In this document: positions 7,724 to 15,675 of the stretch, piece after piece
Layout: every line of letters starts with the position of its first letter
Position numbering within the stretch: the stretch's first letter is position 1
Origin: Candidatus Woesearchaeota archaeon
Lineage (GTDB): Archaea > Nanobdellota > Nanobdellia > Woesearchaeales > WJIZ01
Length of the DNA: 34,603 nt
Direction of reading: 5' to 3'
Assembly (NCBI GenBank): GCA_018221205.1
Contig: JAAOYF010000005.1
Location: forward strand, 1 to 34,603
The notes under the pieces: generated by a model
What the model was told of the DNA's origin: nothing
What the model saw: the letters and a program-made list of their open reading frames with translations, nothing else
The model's database searches: none
Program-made: the position numbers and the translations under genes

Positions 7724-8413
7724 ATGAAAAAATACTCAGCACCGTACAGCAAAGAGCACCATGCCAAAGCGCAAGGAGTAGCTATGCCTATCTCGACCAA
7801 AGCATCTATCGAGATCTGCAATACTCTGAGGCGTAAGACTGTCGGCAGGGCAAAAGTCATCCTGGAGAATGTCCTGGCTATGAAAGACCCTATCTCATTC
7901 AAGCGGTTCACTGGCGGAGCTGGCCATAAAAAAGGAATGGGGCCTGGAAAATACCCCCTGAAAGCTGCCGAGCACATCTTATCAGTATTGAAAGATGTCG
8001 AGGCTAATGCACAGTTCAAAGGATTAAATACGGGAAACCTCATCCTCATACATATTGCTGCCCATAATGCAGGGAATGTCTGGAGATATGGGAGACATAG
8101 AAGAAGAAAGATGAAGCGTACTCATATCGAGGTTATTGTCGAAGAAGGTAAAGTCGAGAAGAGGGCTGCTCCAGTGAAGAAGGAAGCACCCAAAGCCCAG
8201 CCGAAACCTGTTGAGAAGGTTGAGACAAAACCAGTTGTGAATCCTGTGGTCAAAAAAGCAGAACCAAAGGCAAAAAAAGTCGAAGCAAAACCAGCCGTTG
8301 AAAAGAAAACAGAGCCTCTAGCTGCTCCGGCTGAACAAAAGAAAGAAGCTCCGAAGGAAAAACCAGCAGAGCAGACACCGAAGGTCAAGGAACCGGAGCA
8401 AAAGACAAAATGA
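7724..8413 (+). CDS. rpl22: Ribosomal protein uL22 with long low-complexity tail
   Basis: Large-subunit protein uL22, 229 aa. The core runs to about residue 143 and is standard: KAQGVAMPISTKASIEICN, RFTGGAGHKKGMGPGKYP and the tunnel-hairpin region HNAGNVWRYGRHRRRKMKRTHIEV. Residues about 144-229 form an extra tail made almost entirely of Lys, Glu, Pro, Ala, Val and Thr, resembling the tail of eL14 at the far end of the cluster. The tail is likely disordered. The stop overlaps uS3 by 4 nt. Confidence 0.96.
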   Translation: MKKYSAPYSKEHHAKAQGVAMPISTKASIEICNTLRRKTVGRAKVILENVLAMKDPISFKRFTGGAGHKKGMGPGKYPLKAAEHILSVLKDVEANAQFKGLNTGNLILIHIAAHNAGNVWRYGRHRRRKMKRTHIEVIVEEGKVEKRAAPVKKEAPKAQPKPVEKVETKPVVNPVVKKAEPKAKKVEAKPAVEKKTEPLAAPAEQKKEAPKEKPAEQTPKVKEPEQKTK

Positions 8414-9141
8414 TCGAAAGAAAATTCGTCGCAAGCAACATGAAGGAATTCATGGTACAGGAATTCATCTCAAATACCTTGAAAGGCGCTGAGCATAGCC
8501 ATACGAAGATCCAAAGAACCCCTTTAGGAGAGAAGGTCGTCATCTATTCATCCAGGCCAGGATTGGTTGTGGGCAGGAAAGGCCAGAACATCAAACAGCT
8601 CACCAAAGCATTGAAGAAGAACTTCAACCTTGAGAATCCGCAGATTGAGATCAGTGAAGTTGCAATTCCATTCCTTGACTCCCAGATCATGGCTGAAAAA
8701 ATCGTCAACTATCTCGAGAGATTCGGGACAAGTAAATTCAAAGGAATAGGCCATAAGATCATGTCAGAAGTGATGAAAGCACAGGCGATGGGTATTGAGA
8801 TACTGATTTCAGGAAAAATTCCGAGCAGCAGGTCCAAGACCTGGCGATTCTACCAGGGCTACCTGAAGAAATGCGGTGACATTGCATTGACCGGTGTAGA
8901 TACTGCACATGCTGTCGCAAAATTGAAAACTGGTGTTATAGGCATCAAAGTGAGCATCATGCCTCCAGGCACCAAATTACCTGACCATATTGAACTGCTC
9001 GATGAAAAGCAGGAAATCGTCGAAGAAGTGAAGGAAGAAGCTGCTGAAGAAGTAAAGGAAAAGCCAAAGAAGGAAGAAGCTAAAGAGAAACCAAAAAAGG
9101 CCAAGAAAGATGAAAAAGCACGAACTAAGAAAGATGAGTAA
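8410..9141 (+). CDS. rps3: Ribosomal protein uS3
   Basis: Small-subunit protein uS3, 243 aa. A KH domain with the GRKGQNI loop at about residues 55-61 is followed by the C-terminal fold GKIPSSRSKTWRFYQGYLKKCG and IMPPGTKLPDHIE. Residues about 200-243 are a charged Lys/Glu tail. In known ribosomes uS3 lines the mRNA entry channel. The tail's coding sequence overlaps the start of uL29 by 32 nt. Confidence 0.97.
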   Translation: MIERKFVASNMKEFMVQEFISNTLKGAEHSHTKIQRTPLGEKVVIYSSRPGLVVGRKGQNIKQLTKALKKNFNLENPQIEISEVAIPFLDSQIMAEKIVNYLERFGTSKFKGIGHKIMSEVMKAQAMGIEILISGKIPSSRSKTWRFYQGYLKKCGDIALTGVDTAHAVAKLKTGVIGIKVSIMPPGTKLPDHIELLDEKQEIVEEVKEEAAEEVKEKPKKEEAKEKPKKAKKDEKARTKKDE

Positions 9142-9310
9142 AGGGGAAAGAGAGAAACAGCTCCAGGAGCTTAGAATGGAACTCATCAAATCCAACTCAC
9201 AAGTCAAATCAGGTAGTGCTCCGAAGAATCCCGGAAAAGTGAGGGAGATCAAGAAGAGCATTGCAAGACTATTAACTATAAGTAAGGAGGTATTCAAAAA
9301 GCATGAGTGA
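9110..9310 (+). CDS. rpl29: Ribosomal protein uL29
   Basis: Large-subunit protein uL29, 66 aa, a two-helix protein at the tunnel exit. The ELRKMSKGEREKQLQELRMELIK segment matches the family's N-terminal helix, and the residues before MS are also homologous, so the upstream start at 9110 is preferred over the internal ATG at 9134. That start puts 32 nt inside the uS3 tail in another frame. aIF1 overlaps its last 8 nt. Confidence 0.93.
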   Translation: MKKHELRKMSKGEREKQLQELRMELIKSNSQVKSGSAPKNPGKVREIKKSIARLLTISKEVFKKHE

Positions 9311-9611
9311 GATTTGCTCTACGTGTGGACTGCCCAAAGAGCTTTGTGTATGCGAAACCATCGCCAAAGAGAGCCAGGAGATAACCATAGGCCTGGAAAA
9401 GAAAAAGTTCGGCAAGACCTACACGGTTGTAAGGGGCGTTGATGGAAAAGAAATCGACATCAATGACTTGACGAAGAAGCTTAAGTCCAAGTTGGCGTGC
9501 GGAGGCACTACCAAAGAAGGCAGAATTGAGCTTCAAGGCAACCACGCGCAGAAGACCAAAGAAATGCTGTTGGAATTGGGTTTTTCACCCGGCACCGTCA
9601 TCATCAGATGA
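9303..9611 (+). CDS. Translation initiation factor aIF1 (SUI1 family)
   Basis: Archaeal initiation factor 1, 102 aa, which binds the small subunit near the P site and favours correct start-codon selection. The N terminus has CSTCGLPKELCVCETIAKE, a short cysteine motif common in archaeal members. The SUI1 core contains DLTKKLKSKLACGGTTKEGRIELQGNH. A strong AAGGAGG lies 11 nt before the ATG, inside uL29. It is in the usual archaeal place between uL29 and the RNase P gene. The stop overlaps the next start by 4 nt. Confidence 0.96.
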   Translation: MSEICSTCGLPKELCVCETIAKESQEITIGLEKKKFGKTYTVVRGVDGKEIDINDLTKKLKSKLACGGTTKEGRIELQGNHAQKTKEMLLELGFSPGTVIIR

Positions 9612-9850
9612 ACCCTTTACAGGCCGAGTACATCGGCAGTAAAGTAGATGTGTCCGGTGTACAAGGCACAATAGTGGATGAAACCAAGCATATGCTTATG
9701 GTGAAGGATACGAAGGGAGACATCAAGAAGTTCATGAAGAATGCTCACACATTCATCATTACCATCGACAATAAAAAACATGAAATTAAGGGAAAGGAAA
9801 TCATGATGAGACCAGAAGAACGGATTATGGTGAAAGGATGGAAAAAATAA
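9608..9850 (+). CDS. rnp1: RNase P protein component 1 (Rpp29/Pop4 family)
   Basis: Protein subunit of archaeal RNase P, which trims the 5' ends of precursor tRNAs; 80 aa. The Sm-like barrel is visible in EYIGSKVDVSGVQGTIVDETKHMLMVKD and AHTFIITIDNKKHEIKGKEIMMRPEERI. Its location between aIF1 and uS17 is the conserved archaeal one and supports the call. It overlaps both neighbours, by 4 nt upstream and 13 nt downstream. Confidence 0.93.
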   Translation: MNPLQAEYIGSKVDVSGVQGTIVDETKHMLMVKDTKGDIKKFMKNAHTFIITIDNKKHEIKGKEIMMRPEERIMVKGWKK

Positions 9851-10215
9851 CCTCAATAGACGGCATTCCTCTCAGAGGAAGGACCTTTACCGGCACAGTG
9901 ATCTCTGCAAAGATGCAGAAGACTGCCACGGTAGAGTGGATCAGGAGAATCAAATTACAGAAATATGAGCGATTCATGAAGAAAAGAACAAGAGTAAAAG
10001 CGCATAATCCTGATTCGATCAAAGCTGTTGAAGGAGATGTTGTCAAGATCATGGAATCACGACCATTGAGCAAGACCAAACATTTTGTCATTGTCGAGAA
10101 GATGGGTAAAGAAAAGGGTTTCCAGCAACGAATGGATGCCTTAGAAGATTCCAAAGTAAAAGAAGAAAGGAAAGAAGATGCAAGCAATCCAAGCACGAAT
10201 AACGAAGGGAATTAA
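9838..10215 (+). CDS. rps17: Ribosomal protein uS17
   Basis: Small-subunit protein uS17, 125 aa. GIPLRGRTFTGTVISAKMQKTATVEW and KYERFMKKRTRVKAHNPDSI are the family's OB-fold signature, and VVKIMESRPLSKTKHFVIVEK closes the barrel. The last 30 or so residues are a charged tail (KEERKEDASNPSTNNEGN) whose codons overlap the beginning of uL14 by 38 nt. The start overlaps the RNase P gene by 13 nt. Confidence 0.96.
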   Translation: MEKITSIDGIPLRGRTFTGTVISAKMQKTATVEWIRRIKLQKYERFMKKRTRVKAHNPDSIKAVEGDVVKIMESRPLSKTKHFVIVEKMGKEKGFQQRMDALEDSKVKEERKEDASNPSTNNEGN

Positions 10216-10579
10216 CTTCGGCGCACGAATACCTACCTGCGATAACTCAGGTGCGAAAGTCATCAAAGTATTCGGAGCTAAAGGCGTCAAGACCGTCAAA
10301 GGAAGGATGGGCAGGTGCGGTGTAGGAGACTTAGTCATAGCTTCTGTTGTGAAAGGAAAGCCTGAAATGAGAAAGCAGACTGTCATGGCCGTCATTGTCA
10401 GGCAGAAAAAAGAATATCGAAGATTGGACGGAACCAGAATCAAATTTGAGGATAATGCTGCTGTCATCGTAAAGGATGACAAAGGAAGCCCGAAGGGAAC
10501 TATCCTTAAGGGAGCTATTGCCAAAGAAGCAGCTGCCCGCTGGGGCAACATCTCAAAGATCGCGAGGATAGTCGTATGA
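10178..10579 (+). CDS. rpl14: Ribosomal protein uL14
   Basis: Large-subunit protein uL14, 133 aa, normal archaeal length. DNSGAKVIKVFG, GVGDLVIASVVKGKPEMRKQ, RQKKEYRRLDGTRIKFEDNAAVIV and KEAAARWGNISKIARIVV are all conserved. The ATG at 10178 follows AGGAAAG and gives the expected N-terminal length, so the long overlap with uS17 seems real. It sits at the subunit interface in known ribosomes. The stop overlaps uL24 by 4 nt. Confidence 0.97.
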   Translation: MQAIQARITKGINFGARIPTCDNSGAKVIKVFGAKGVKTVKGRMGRCGVGDLVIASVVKGKPEMRKQTVMAVIVRQKKEYRRLDGTRIKFEDNAAVIVKDDKGSPKGTILKGAIAKEAAARWGNISKIARIVV

Positions 10580-10971
10580 AATCATGGAGCATTGCGTGGA
10601 AGGCAAGTACTAAGCCAAGGAAGCAACGTAAATATAGATATCTTGCCCCTACACATATCAAAAAGAGATTCTTCTCTGCCCATCTGTCAAAGGAATTACG
10701 GGAGAAGCATAATAAACGAAACATGGTTGTCAAAACCGGAGACAAAGTCAAAGTGATGAGAGGACAGTTCAAAGGCCATACCGGTAAGGTAGATAAGGTC
10801 GATATGAAACGGATGAAGGTCTTTGTGTCTGGAATTGAGCTGCAGAAAAAGGATGGCAGCAAATTGAATCTGGGCGTCGCCCCATCAAATATCATGATCA
10901 CTGAACTGAAGATTGATGATAAGAAAAGAAGTAATATCTTGGAGAGGAAGAATGGTAAAAAATCACCTTAA
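10576..10971 (+). CDS. rpl24: Ribosomal protein uL24
   Basis: Large-subunit protein uL24, 131 aa. The archaeal N-terminal part STKPRKQRKYRYLAPTHIK leads into a KOW motif, VKTGDKVKVMRGQFKGHTGKV, and the C-terminal NLGVAPSNIMITELKIDDKKR. The end of the gene overlaps the start of eS4 by 20 nt, counting from the eS4 ATG chosen here. Confidence 0.96.
   Translation: MKSWSIAWKASTKPRKQRKYRYLAPTHIKKRFFSAHLSKELREKHNKRNMVVKTGDKVKVMRGQFKGHTGKVDKVDMKRMKVFVSGIELQKKDGSKLNLGVAPSNIMITELKIDDKKRSNILERKNGKKSP
10941..10947 (+). promoter_or_regulatory. Ribosome-binding site that sets the eS4 start
   Basis: GGAGAGG lies 4 nt before ATG 10952. The track's longer frame starts at 10913 inside uL24 and has no comparable site, so 10952 is the better start. 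Confidence 0.75.
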
Positions 10972-11632
10972 GACCATAGCTGCGCCGAAAAGTTGGCCAG
11001 TGCAGAGGAAATCACGGAAATTCATCATGAGGCCGAATGCCGGTCCGCATAGTCTTACCCATGCTGTTTCATTGAATTTCCTCATTATCGAGATGCTGCA
11101 TCTCGCACAAAAGCGCAAGGAAGTCGTCACACTGCTCCATAACAAAGAAGTGAGGGTAGAGGGTGTGAGAAGGAAGGATCCTGCGTTTCCGGTCGGGCTT
11201 TTTGATGTCATCAGCATCAAGGATATCAAGAAGAGTTTCAGGATCATCCTTGACGGAAAAGGACGATTCAAAGCGATCGAAGAGAAAGGTGCGCAAGCCA
11301 GCCCTAAGAAAATCATGGGTAAGGCCCTCTATAGAGGTAAATTCCAGCTACGCATGCATGATGGAAGGACTATCCTGACAGACAAGAAAGACATCAAGGT
11401 AGGAGATAGCATCATCGTCGAAAAGAATAAGGTCAAAGAACATTTCAAGCTCCAGAAAGGCAGCCCAGTATTCTTGACAGGTGGAAGGCACCTTGGTGAG
11501 ATGGGGGCTGTCGAAGATATTGTGGGAAGAAAGATCATCTATAAAATCGGCAAGAACATCGTCCATGAAACATTACGGAGATATGCTTTTGTGACAGGAA
11601 AGGATAAGCCTGTCTTGAAGATTGAACAATGA
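10952..11632 (+). CDS. rps4e: Ribosomal protein eS4
   Basis: Small-subunit protein eS4, found in archaea and eukaryotes; 226 aa from the chosen start. It starts MVKNHLKTIAAPKSWPVQRK, matching family N termini, whereas the longer track frame adds 13 unconserved residues. FIMRPNAGPHSLTHAVSLN, the S4-like segment EVRVEGVRRKDPAFPVGLFDVI, and a C-terminal KOW-like region with GGRHLGEMGAVEDI are visible. The position between uL24 and uL5 is the conserved archaeal one. The stop overlaps uL5 by 4 nt. Confidence 0.95.
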   Translation: MVKNHLKTIAAPKSWPVQRKSRKFIMRPNAGPHSLTHAVSLNFLIIEMLHLAQKRKEVVTLLHNKEVRVEGVRRKDPAFPVGLFDVISIKDIKKSFRIILDGKGRFKAIEEKGAQASPKKIMGKALYRGKFQLRMHDGRTILTDKKDIKVGDSIIVEKNKVKEHFKLQKGSPVFLTGGRHLGEMGAVEDIVGRKIIYKIGKNIVHETLRRYAFVTGKDKPVLKIEQ

Positions 11633-12144
11633 ACCCGATGAGAAACGCCCGGATAGAGAAGATCACCTTGAACATAGGTGCAGGTAAAGACCAGAATAAA
11701 CTGGACAAAGCACAGCTGCTGCTCAAGCACATCAGCGGGATCGATCCGGTGAAAACCTTTACCAACAAGAGGATCCCTAGCTGGGGACTGCGGCCTGGGC
11801 TGCCTATCGGGTGCAAACTTACGTTAAGAAAGGAGGTTGCCTTTGAACTCTTGAAAAGGCTGCTTGAAGCAAAGGACCATGTGCTCCGTGAATCCCAATT
11901 TGACGGGACAGGAAACATCTCTTTCGGCATCCCTGAATATATCGACATTCCTGGTGTAAAATACGATCCTAAAATAGGGATCATCGGCCTGCAGGTCTGT
12001 GTTACCTTAGAGAGACCGGGCTTCAGAGTGAAAAGAAGAAGCCTGAAACGGAAGAAACTAGGAAAGAAACATGATCTGACCAAAGAAGAGGCAATGGAAT
12101 TCATGAAAAAGAGCTTTAATGTAAAGATTGGTGAATCAGGATGA
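11629..12144 (+). CDS. rpl5: Ribosomal protein uL5
   Basis: Large-subunit protein uL5, 171 aa, which binds 5S r[22 protein letters not shown], the [25 protein letters not shown] loop and [25 protein letters not shown] are typical of the archaeal form. It overlaps eS4 upstream and uS14 downstream by 4 nt each, so the three are probably translated in a coupled manner. Confidence 0.97.
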   Translation: MNPMRNARIEKITLNIGAGKDQNKLDKAQLLLKHISGIDPVKTFTNKRIPSWGLRPGLPIGCKLTLRKEVAFELLKRLLEAKDHVLRESQFDGTGNISFGIPEYIDIPGVKYDPKIGIIGLQVCVTLERPGFRVKRRSLKRKKLGKKHDLTKEEAMEFMKKSFNVKIGESG

Positions 12145-12371
12145 CCTACAGCAACCATAAGAAAGTATTCAAACAGTTGAAAGCAAAACCGGTAAAACTG
12201 AAGAAATTTGTCAAACATAACTCTCCCAAAGAACGAAGCTGCGGCAGATCATTGAAGACCTGCCAGCGATGTGGGCGCATTAGGGGGCATATCGACAAGT
12301 ATGGCCTTGATGTCTGCAGGCAATGTTTCAGGGAAATCGCAACAAAAATAGGGTTTAAAAAATACTCATAG
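12141..12371 (+). CDS. rps14: Ribosomal protein uS14, zinc-binding, with N-terminal extension
   Basis: Small-subunit protein uS14, 76 aa. Zinc ligands are C41, C44, C59 and C62 (CQRC and CRQC), and it ends [13 protein letters not shown]. Archaeal uS14 is usually about 50-56 aa, so there are about 20 extra basic residues at the N terminus ([20 protein letters not shown]). A GGTGA site sits about 6 nt before the ATG and there is no internal Met, so the longer form looks real. Confidence 0.95.
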   Translation: MTYSNHKKVFKQLKAKPVKLKKFVKHNSPKERSCGRSLKTCQRCGRIRGHIDKYGLDVCRQCFREIATKIGFKKYS

Positions 12372-12378
12372 GTGAAAA

Positions 12379-12771
12379 ATGGTTTTAAACGATCCTTTAG
12401 CAAACGCGTTGTCGAAAATCGGCCAGTATGAACATCTGGGTAAGGCCGAATGTATCATCGAGCCAAGCTCAACCATCATCTCACACTGCCTGGGCCTCTT
12501 GAAGAAGTTCGGCTATATCAAAGGATATAATAAAGTGAAAGATGGAAGGAAAGAGCATCTTATCGTCAAGCTGCATGGAAAGATCAACTCCTGCGGCGTC
12601 ATCAAGCCACGATTTGCGATCAAGAAAGATAATTTCGAGAAATATGAGCAGAGGTACCTTCCTGCAAAAGATATGGGCATCATGATCGTGTCCACTGTCG
12701 AAGGGATGGTCGACCATAGTACCGCTAAACAGAAAAAACTAGGAGGAAGGCTCATAGCATACTGCTATTAA
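12379..12771 (+). CDS. rps8: Ribosomal protein uS8
   Basis: Small-subunit protein uS8, 130 aa, the standard archaeal length. NDPLANALSKIGQYEHLGKAE opens the N-terminal domain, and PAKDMGIMIVSTVEGMVDHSTAKQKKLGGRLIAYCY is the conserved C-terminal end. It binds the central domain of 16S rRNA. A GGTGA site 5 nt before the ATG sets the start. Confidence 0.97.
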   Translation: MVLNDPLANALSKIGQYEHLGKAECIIEPSSTIISHCLGLLKKFGYIKGYNKVKDGRKEHLIVKLHGKINSCGVIKPRFAIKKDNFEKYEQRYLPAKDMGIMIVSTVEGMVDHSTAKQKKLGGRLIAYCY

Positions 12772-12772
12772 G

Positions 12773-13321
12773 ATGGCTGATAAAATTTTTACTGGGGAAG
12801 TCGCAATGCCAGAAGGCATTGAAGCCAGGCTAGAAGGCATGACCCTTATAATCAAGGGAGCAAAAGGAGAGGCTAAAAAGAATATCGAGAATCCTATCCT
12901 AAATTTCTCTATCAAGGAGAAGAATGTCTCCATCACGACTATCAGGGCCACCAAGAGGGAAAAGAAGCTCCTGCACACCTATAAAGCACATGTCAAGAAC
13001 ATGATCAAAGGATGTTCAGAAGGCCATCATTACCTCCTGAAGATCTGCTCAAGCCATTTTCCGATGAATGTGGCTGTCGCCAACAATCAATTTGTCATCA
13101 AGAACTTCCTAGGGGAGAAACACCCCAGGACATTGGCCATAAAAGAAGGCGTCACGGTTAAGGTCGAAGGCGATATGATCCGTGTCGAAAGCGTCTCAAA
13201 GGATCTGGCAGGAACAACTGCTTCTGATATAGAGAAGCTTACCAGAAGGCCAAATTTCGATACACGAATATTCCAAGATGGGATCTATCTCATCGAGAAG
13301 GATGGAAAAGTGCTAAAATGA
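12773..13321 (+). CDS. rpl6: Ribosomal protein uL6
   Basis: Large-subunit protein uL6, 182 aa. Two copies of the uL6 fold can be followed: VAMPEGIEARLEGMTLIIKGAKGE in the first, and VKVEGDMIRVESVSKDLAGTTASDIEKLTRRPNFDTRIFQDGIYLI in the second. The linker includes HVKNMIKGCSEGHHYLLKI, as in other archaea. The stop overlaps eL32 by 4 nt. Confidence 0.97.
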   Translation: MADKIFTGEVAMPEGIEARLEGMTLIIKGAKGEAKKNIENPILNFSIKEKNVSITTIRATKREKKLLHTYKAHVKNMIKGCSEGHHYLLKICSSHFPMNVAVANNQFVIKNFLGEKHPRTLAIKEGVTVKVEGDMIRVESVSKDLAGTTASDIEKLTRRPNFDTRIFQDGIYLIEKDGKVLK

Positions 13322-13890
13322 AGGACCTGCTAGAGAAAAGGAAGGAGCAGAAAAAGAAGAAGCCTCGTTTCATCATGCAGAGTGCCCATAAGCTGAAGCG
13401 ATTGAAGCAGAGATGGAAAAGGCCCAAAGGTATCGATTCCAAGATGCGATTGGGACTGAGAGGGTATGCAAAGATCATCAAAGTGGGTTATAAGAGCCCT
13501 GCAAAAGTCCGTGGACTGGATAAATCAGGATTATTGCCTATCCAGGTGCACACTGAAAAAGAATTACGCTCCTTAGACAAGACAAAGCATAGCGCGATCA
13601 TCGGCTCAACAGTCAGCCAGAAGAACAAAGTGAAGCTATTGGTGAAAGCCAAAGAATTGGGGCTGCATATTGGCAATGTCCGAGATGCTGAGGCGTTCTT
13701 CAAAAGCGTCGAAGAGGATATGAAAGAGCGCAAAGAAGCGCGGAAAAAACGCAAGGCTAAGAAGGAAGAAAAGAAAGAGAAGAAGGAGAAGAAAGACAAG
13801 CTTGCGGATAAGGTGCTGAGCGAAGAAGAGAAGGCTGAGGCCGATAAGAAAGAGAAGGATAAATTATTGACGAAGAAAGAGGCATTATGA
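13318..13890 (+). CDS. rpl32e: Ribosomal protein eL32 with charged C-terminal extension
   Basis: Large-subunit protein eL32 of archaea and eukaryotes, 190 aa. The core runs to about residue 131, with RFIMQSAHKLKRLKQRWKRP, KGIDSKMRLGLRGYAKI and VGYKSPAKVRGL as the signature. Residues about 132-190 are almost all Lys, Glu and Ala (long KKEEKKEKKEKKDK runs) and are likely helical or disordered. The stop overlaps eL19 by 4 nt. Confidence 0.96.
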   Translation: MKDLLEKRKEQKKKKPRFIMQSAHKLKRLKQRWKRPKGIDSKMRLGLRGYAKIIKVGYKSPAKVRGLDKSGLLPIQVHTEKELRSLDKTKHSAIIGSTVSQKNKVKLLVKAKELGLHIGNVRDAEAFFKSVEEDMKERKEARKKRKAKKEEKKEKKEKKDKLADKVLSEEEKAEADKKEKDKLLTKKEAL

Positions 13891-14333
13891 AACTCAAAGC
13901 TCAACGAAGGATAGCATCGGTCATCCTAAAATGCTCACCGAAGAAGGTGTGGATAGATTCCAGAAGAGATGAGGATATCAAAGAGGCCATCACCAAACGG
14001 GACATCCGTGGGTTGATCAAAGAGAGTGCCATCAAGAAAAGAAAAACCAACTTACAATCACGAGTCCGTGCCCGGAAGATGCAGAAGCAGAAGAGCAAAG
14101 GAAAAAGAAAGGGCCCTGGAAGCAGGAAAGGCAGCATCAATGCACGGGTGAGCAAGAAGGAGAGGTGGATGAAGCGCATCAGAGCGCAACGATCATTCCT
14201 GAAAGAGCTCAAGCAGAAAAAGAGCATCACCACAAGAACATTCAATGACCTATACAAGAAATCGAAAGGCGGCTTTTTCAGAAGCAGACGCCACATCACT
14301 ATCTATATTGACGAGCATAACCTGACAAAATGA
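13887..14333 (+). CDS. rpl19e: Ribosomal protein eL19
   Basis: Large-subunit protein eL19, 148 aa, normal length. LKAQRRIASVILKCSPKKVWID is the conserved start; the SRVRARKMQKQKSKGKRKGPGSRKGS basic stretch and the C-terminal DLYKKSKGGFFRSRRHITIYI follow the family. In archaeal and eukaryotic ribosomes it contributes to a bridge between subunits. It overlaps eL32 and uL18 by 4 nt each. Confidence 0.97.
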   Translation: MKLKAQRRIASVILKCSPKKVWIDSRRDEDIKEAITKRDIRGLIKESAIKKRKTNLQSRVRARKMQKQKSKGKRKGPGSRKGSINARVSKKERWMKRIRAQRSFLKELKQKKSITTRTFNDLYKKSKGGFFRSRRHITIYIDEHNLTK

Positions 14334-14908
14334 GAAATCACAAAACCCGCACTGTTGCACACCGTAGGAAGAGAGAAGGTAAGACTGATTACCGCAGAAG
14401 GCTAAAGATATTGCTCTCTGGGAAGCCCCGGTTAGTCATCAGAAAAAGCCTCAAGGAAATAACTGCGCAGCTTATCACCTATGTCGACAAGGGAGACAAA
14501 GTCTTAACTACTGTGAGAAGCGGCTCGTTGAAGAAATATGGATGGCTGTATAATTACCGGAACCTGTCCAGTGCCTATCTTTTGGGGATGCTTATCGCGA
14601 AAAAAGCAAAAGAGCTTAAGATCAATGAAGCCATCTTGGACATCGGCCTGCATAAATCTGTTCCGGGATCACGAATCTATGCTGTCTTAAAAGGTGCAGT
14701 GGATAATGGACTGAAGATACCTCATTCAAAGGATGTTCTGCCTGTTGAAGAACGGATTACAGGAAAGCACATCGAGGAATATGCAAAGAAACTCAGCCCC
14801 GAGGATCTGCAGAAGAGATTTGGCGATTGTATGAAAAAGGGAGCAGATCCCCTGAAGATAAGTTCAACTTTCAATGATATAAAAAATAAAATCAGTGGTG
14901 CAGCATGA
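14330..14908 (+). CDS. rpl18: Ribosomal protein uL18
   Basis: Large-subunit protein uL18, 192 aa, a 5S rRNA-binding protein. RRKREGKTDYRRRLKILLSGKPRLVIRKS, NLSSAYLLGMLIAKKA and EAILDIGLHKSVPGSRIYAVLKGAVDNGLKIPHS match the archaeal form. The 4-nt overlaps on both sides continue the coupled arrangement of the operon. Confidence 0.97.
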   Translation: MRNHKTRTVAHRRKREGKTDYRRRLKILLSGKPRLVIRKSLKEITAQLITYVDKGDKVLTTVRSGSLKKYGWLYNYRNLSSAYLLGMLIAKKAKELKINEAILDIGLHKSVPGSRIYAVLKGAVDNGLKIPHSKDVLPVEERITGKHIEEYAKKLSPEDLQKRFGDCMKKGADPLKISSTFNDIKNKISGAA

Positions 14909-15675
14909 GCAATGTAAGAAAAGAACCTAAGAGATCTGAGGAGAGAGAAAAGGAGAAGTTGGAAGGGTGGAAGCCCAAGACGAGCCTCGGCAAGAAGGTA
15001 AAGGAAGGAAAAATAACCAGCTTAGATGAGATTCTCGATACAGGGCAGAAGATCCTAGAGCCTCAGATTGTCGAGATGCTCTTGGCTGACATGGAATCTG
15101 AACTATTGCTCATCGGCCAGTCCAAAGGAAAATTCGGCGGCGGCCAAAGAAGAGTCTTCAAACAGACGCAGAAAAAGACCTGTGAAGGCAACAGGCCGAA
15201 ATTCACCACCATAGTGGTTATGGGGAATAAGGACGGTTATGTGGGAATTGGCTACGGAAAATCCCGAGAGACTGTTCCGGCACGAGAGAAGGCCATCAGA
15301 AATGCAAAATTGAATGTTTTCAAGATCCGTAGGGGAAGCGGAAGCTGGCAGGATGATTCAAGCGAGCCACACAGCATCCCGTTCATGGTCGAGGGAAAGA
15401 GCGGCTCTGTCAGATTGAAATTGATGCCTGCACCCCCAGGAACCGGATTGTGTGCACATAAGGAAGTGCAGAAGATATTGAAACTGGCTGGAGTGCAGAA
15501 CATCTGGAGCAAGACCTCTGGACACAGAAATACAACCACTAACCTTATCATGGCCTGTGAGAGGGCATTGAAGAGATTGATGATTGTCAAAGTAGAGGAT
15601 CCCTCAATCGTCGAAGGGACCTATAAGGAGAACATCAAGAAAGAATTTGAAGCAGTATCAGAGGCAGAATCATGA
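14905..15675 (+). CDS. rps5: Ribosomal protein uS5
   Basis: Small-subunit protein uS5, 256 aa. The N-terminal extension WKPKTSLGKKVKEGKITSLDEIL is archaeal; the double-stranded RNA-binding part has TIVVMGNKDGYVGIGYGKSRE, and the C-terminal fold has LMPAPPGTGLCAHKEVQKILKLAGVQNIWSKTSGH. It is involved in decoding accuracy in known ribosomes. The stop overlaps uL30 by 4 nt. Confidence 0.97.
   Translation: MSNVRKEPKRSEEREKEKLEGWKPKTSLGKKVKEGKITSLDEILDTGQKILEPQIVEMLLADMESELLLIGQSKGKFGGGQRRVFKQTQKKTCEGNRPKFTTIVVMGNKDGYVGIGYGKSRETVPAREKAIRNAKLNVFKIRRGSGSWQDDSSEPHSIPFMVEGKSGSVRLKLMPAPPGTGLCAHKEVQKILKLAGVQNIWSKTSGHRNTTTNLIMACERALKRLMIVKVEDPSIVEGTYKENIKKEFEAVSEAES

Noticed and set aside
8160-8410. Repetitive-looking DNA coding the uL22 tail considered as a tandem repeat
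   Set aside because: The repetition is at the amino-acid composition level; I see no exact DNA unit repeated in register.
10913-10951. Upstream start of eS4 given by the ORF track
   Set aside because: The extra 13 residues are not part of the eS4 family and lie inside uL24; GGAGAGG directly before ATG 10952 sets the start.
11535-12218. 227-aa minus-strand ORF
   Set aside because: Shadow of uL5; Ser/Phe-rich composition typical of antisense frames of Lys-rich ribosomal genes.
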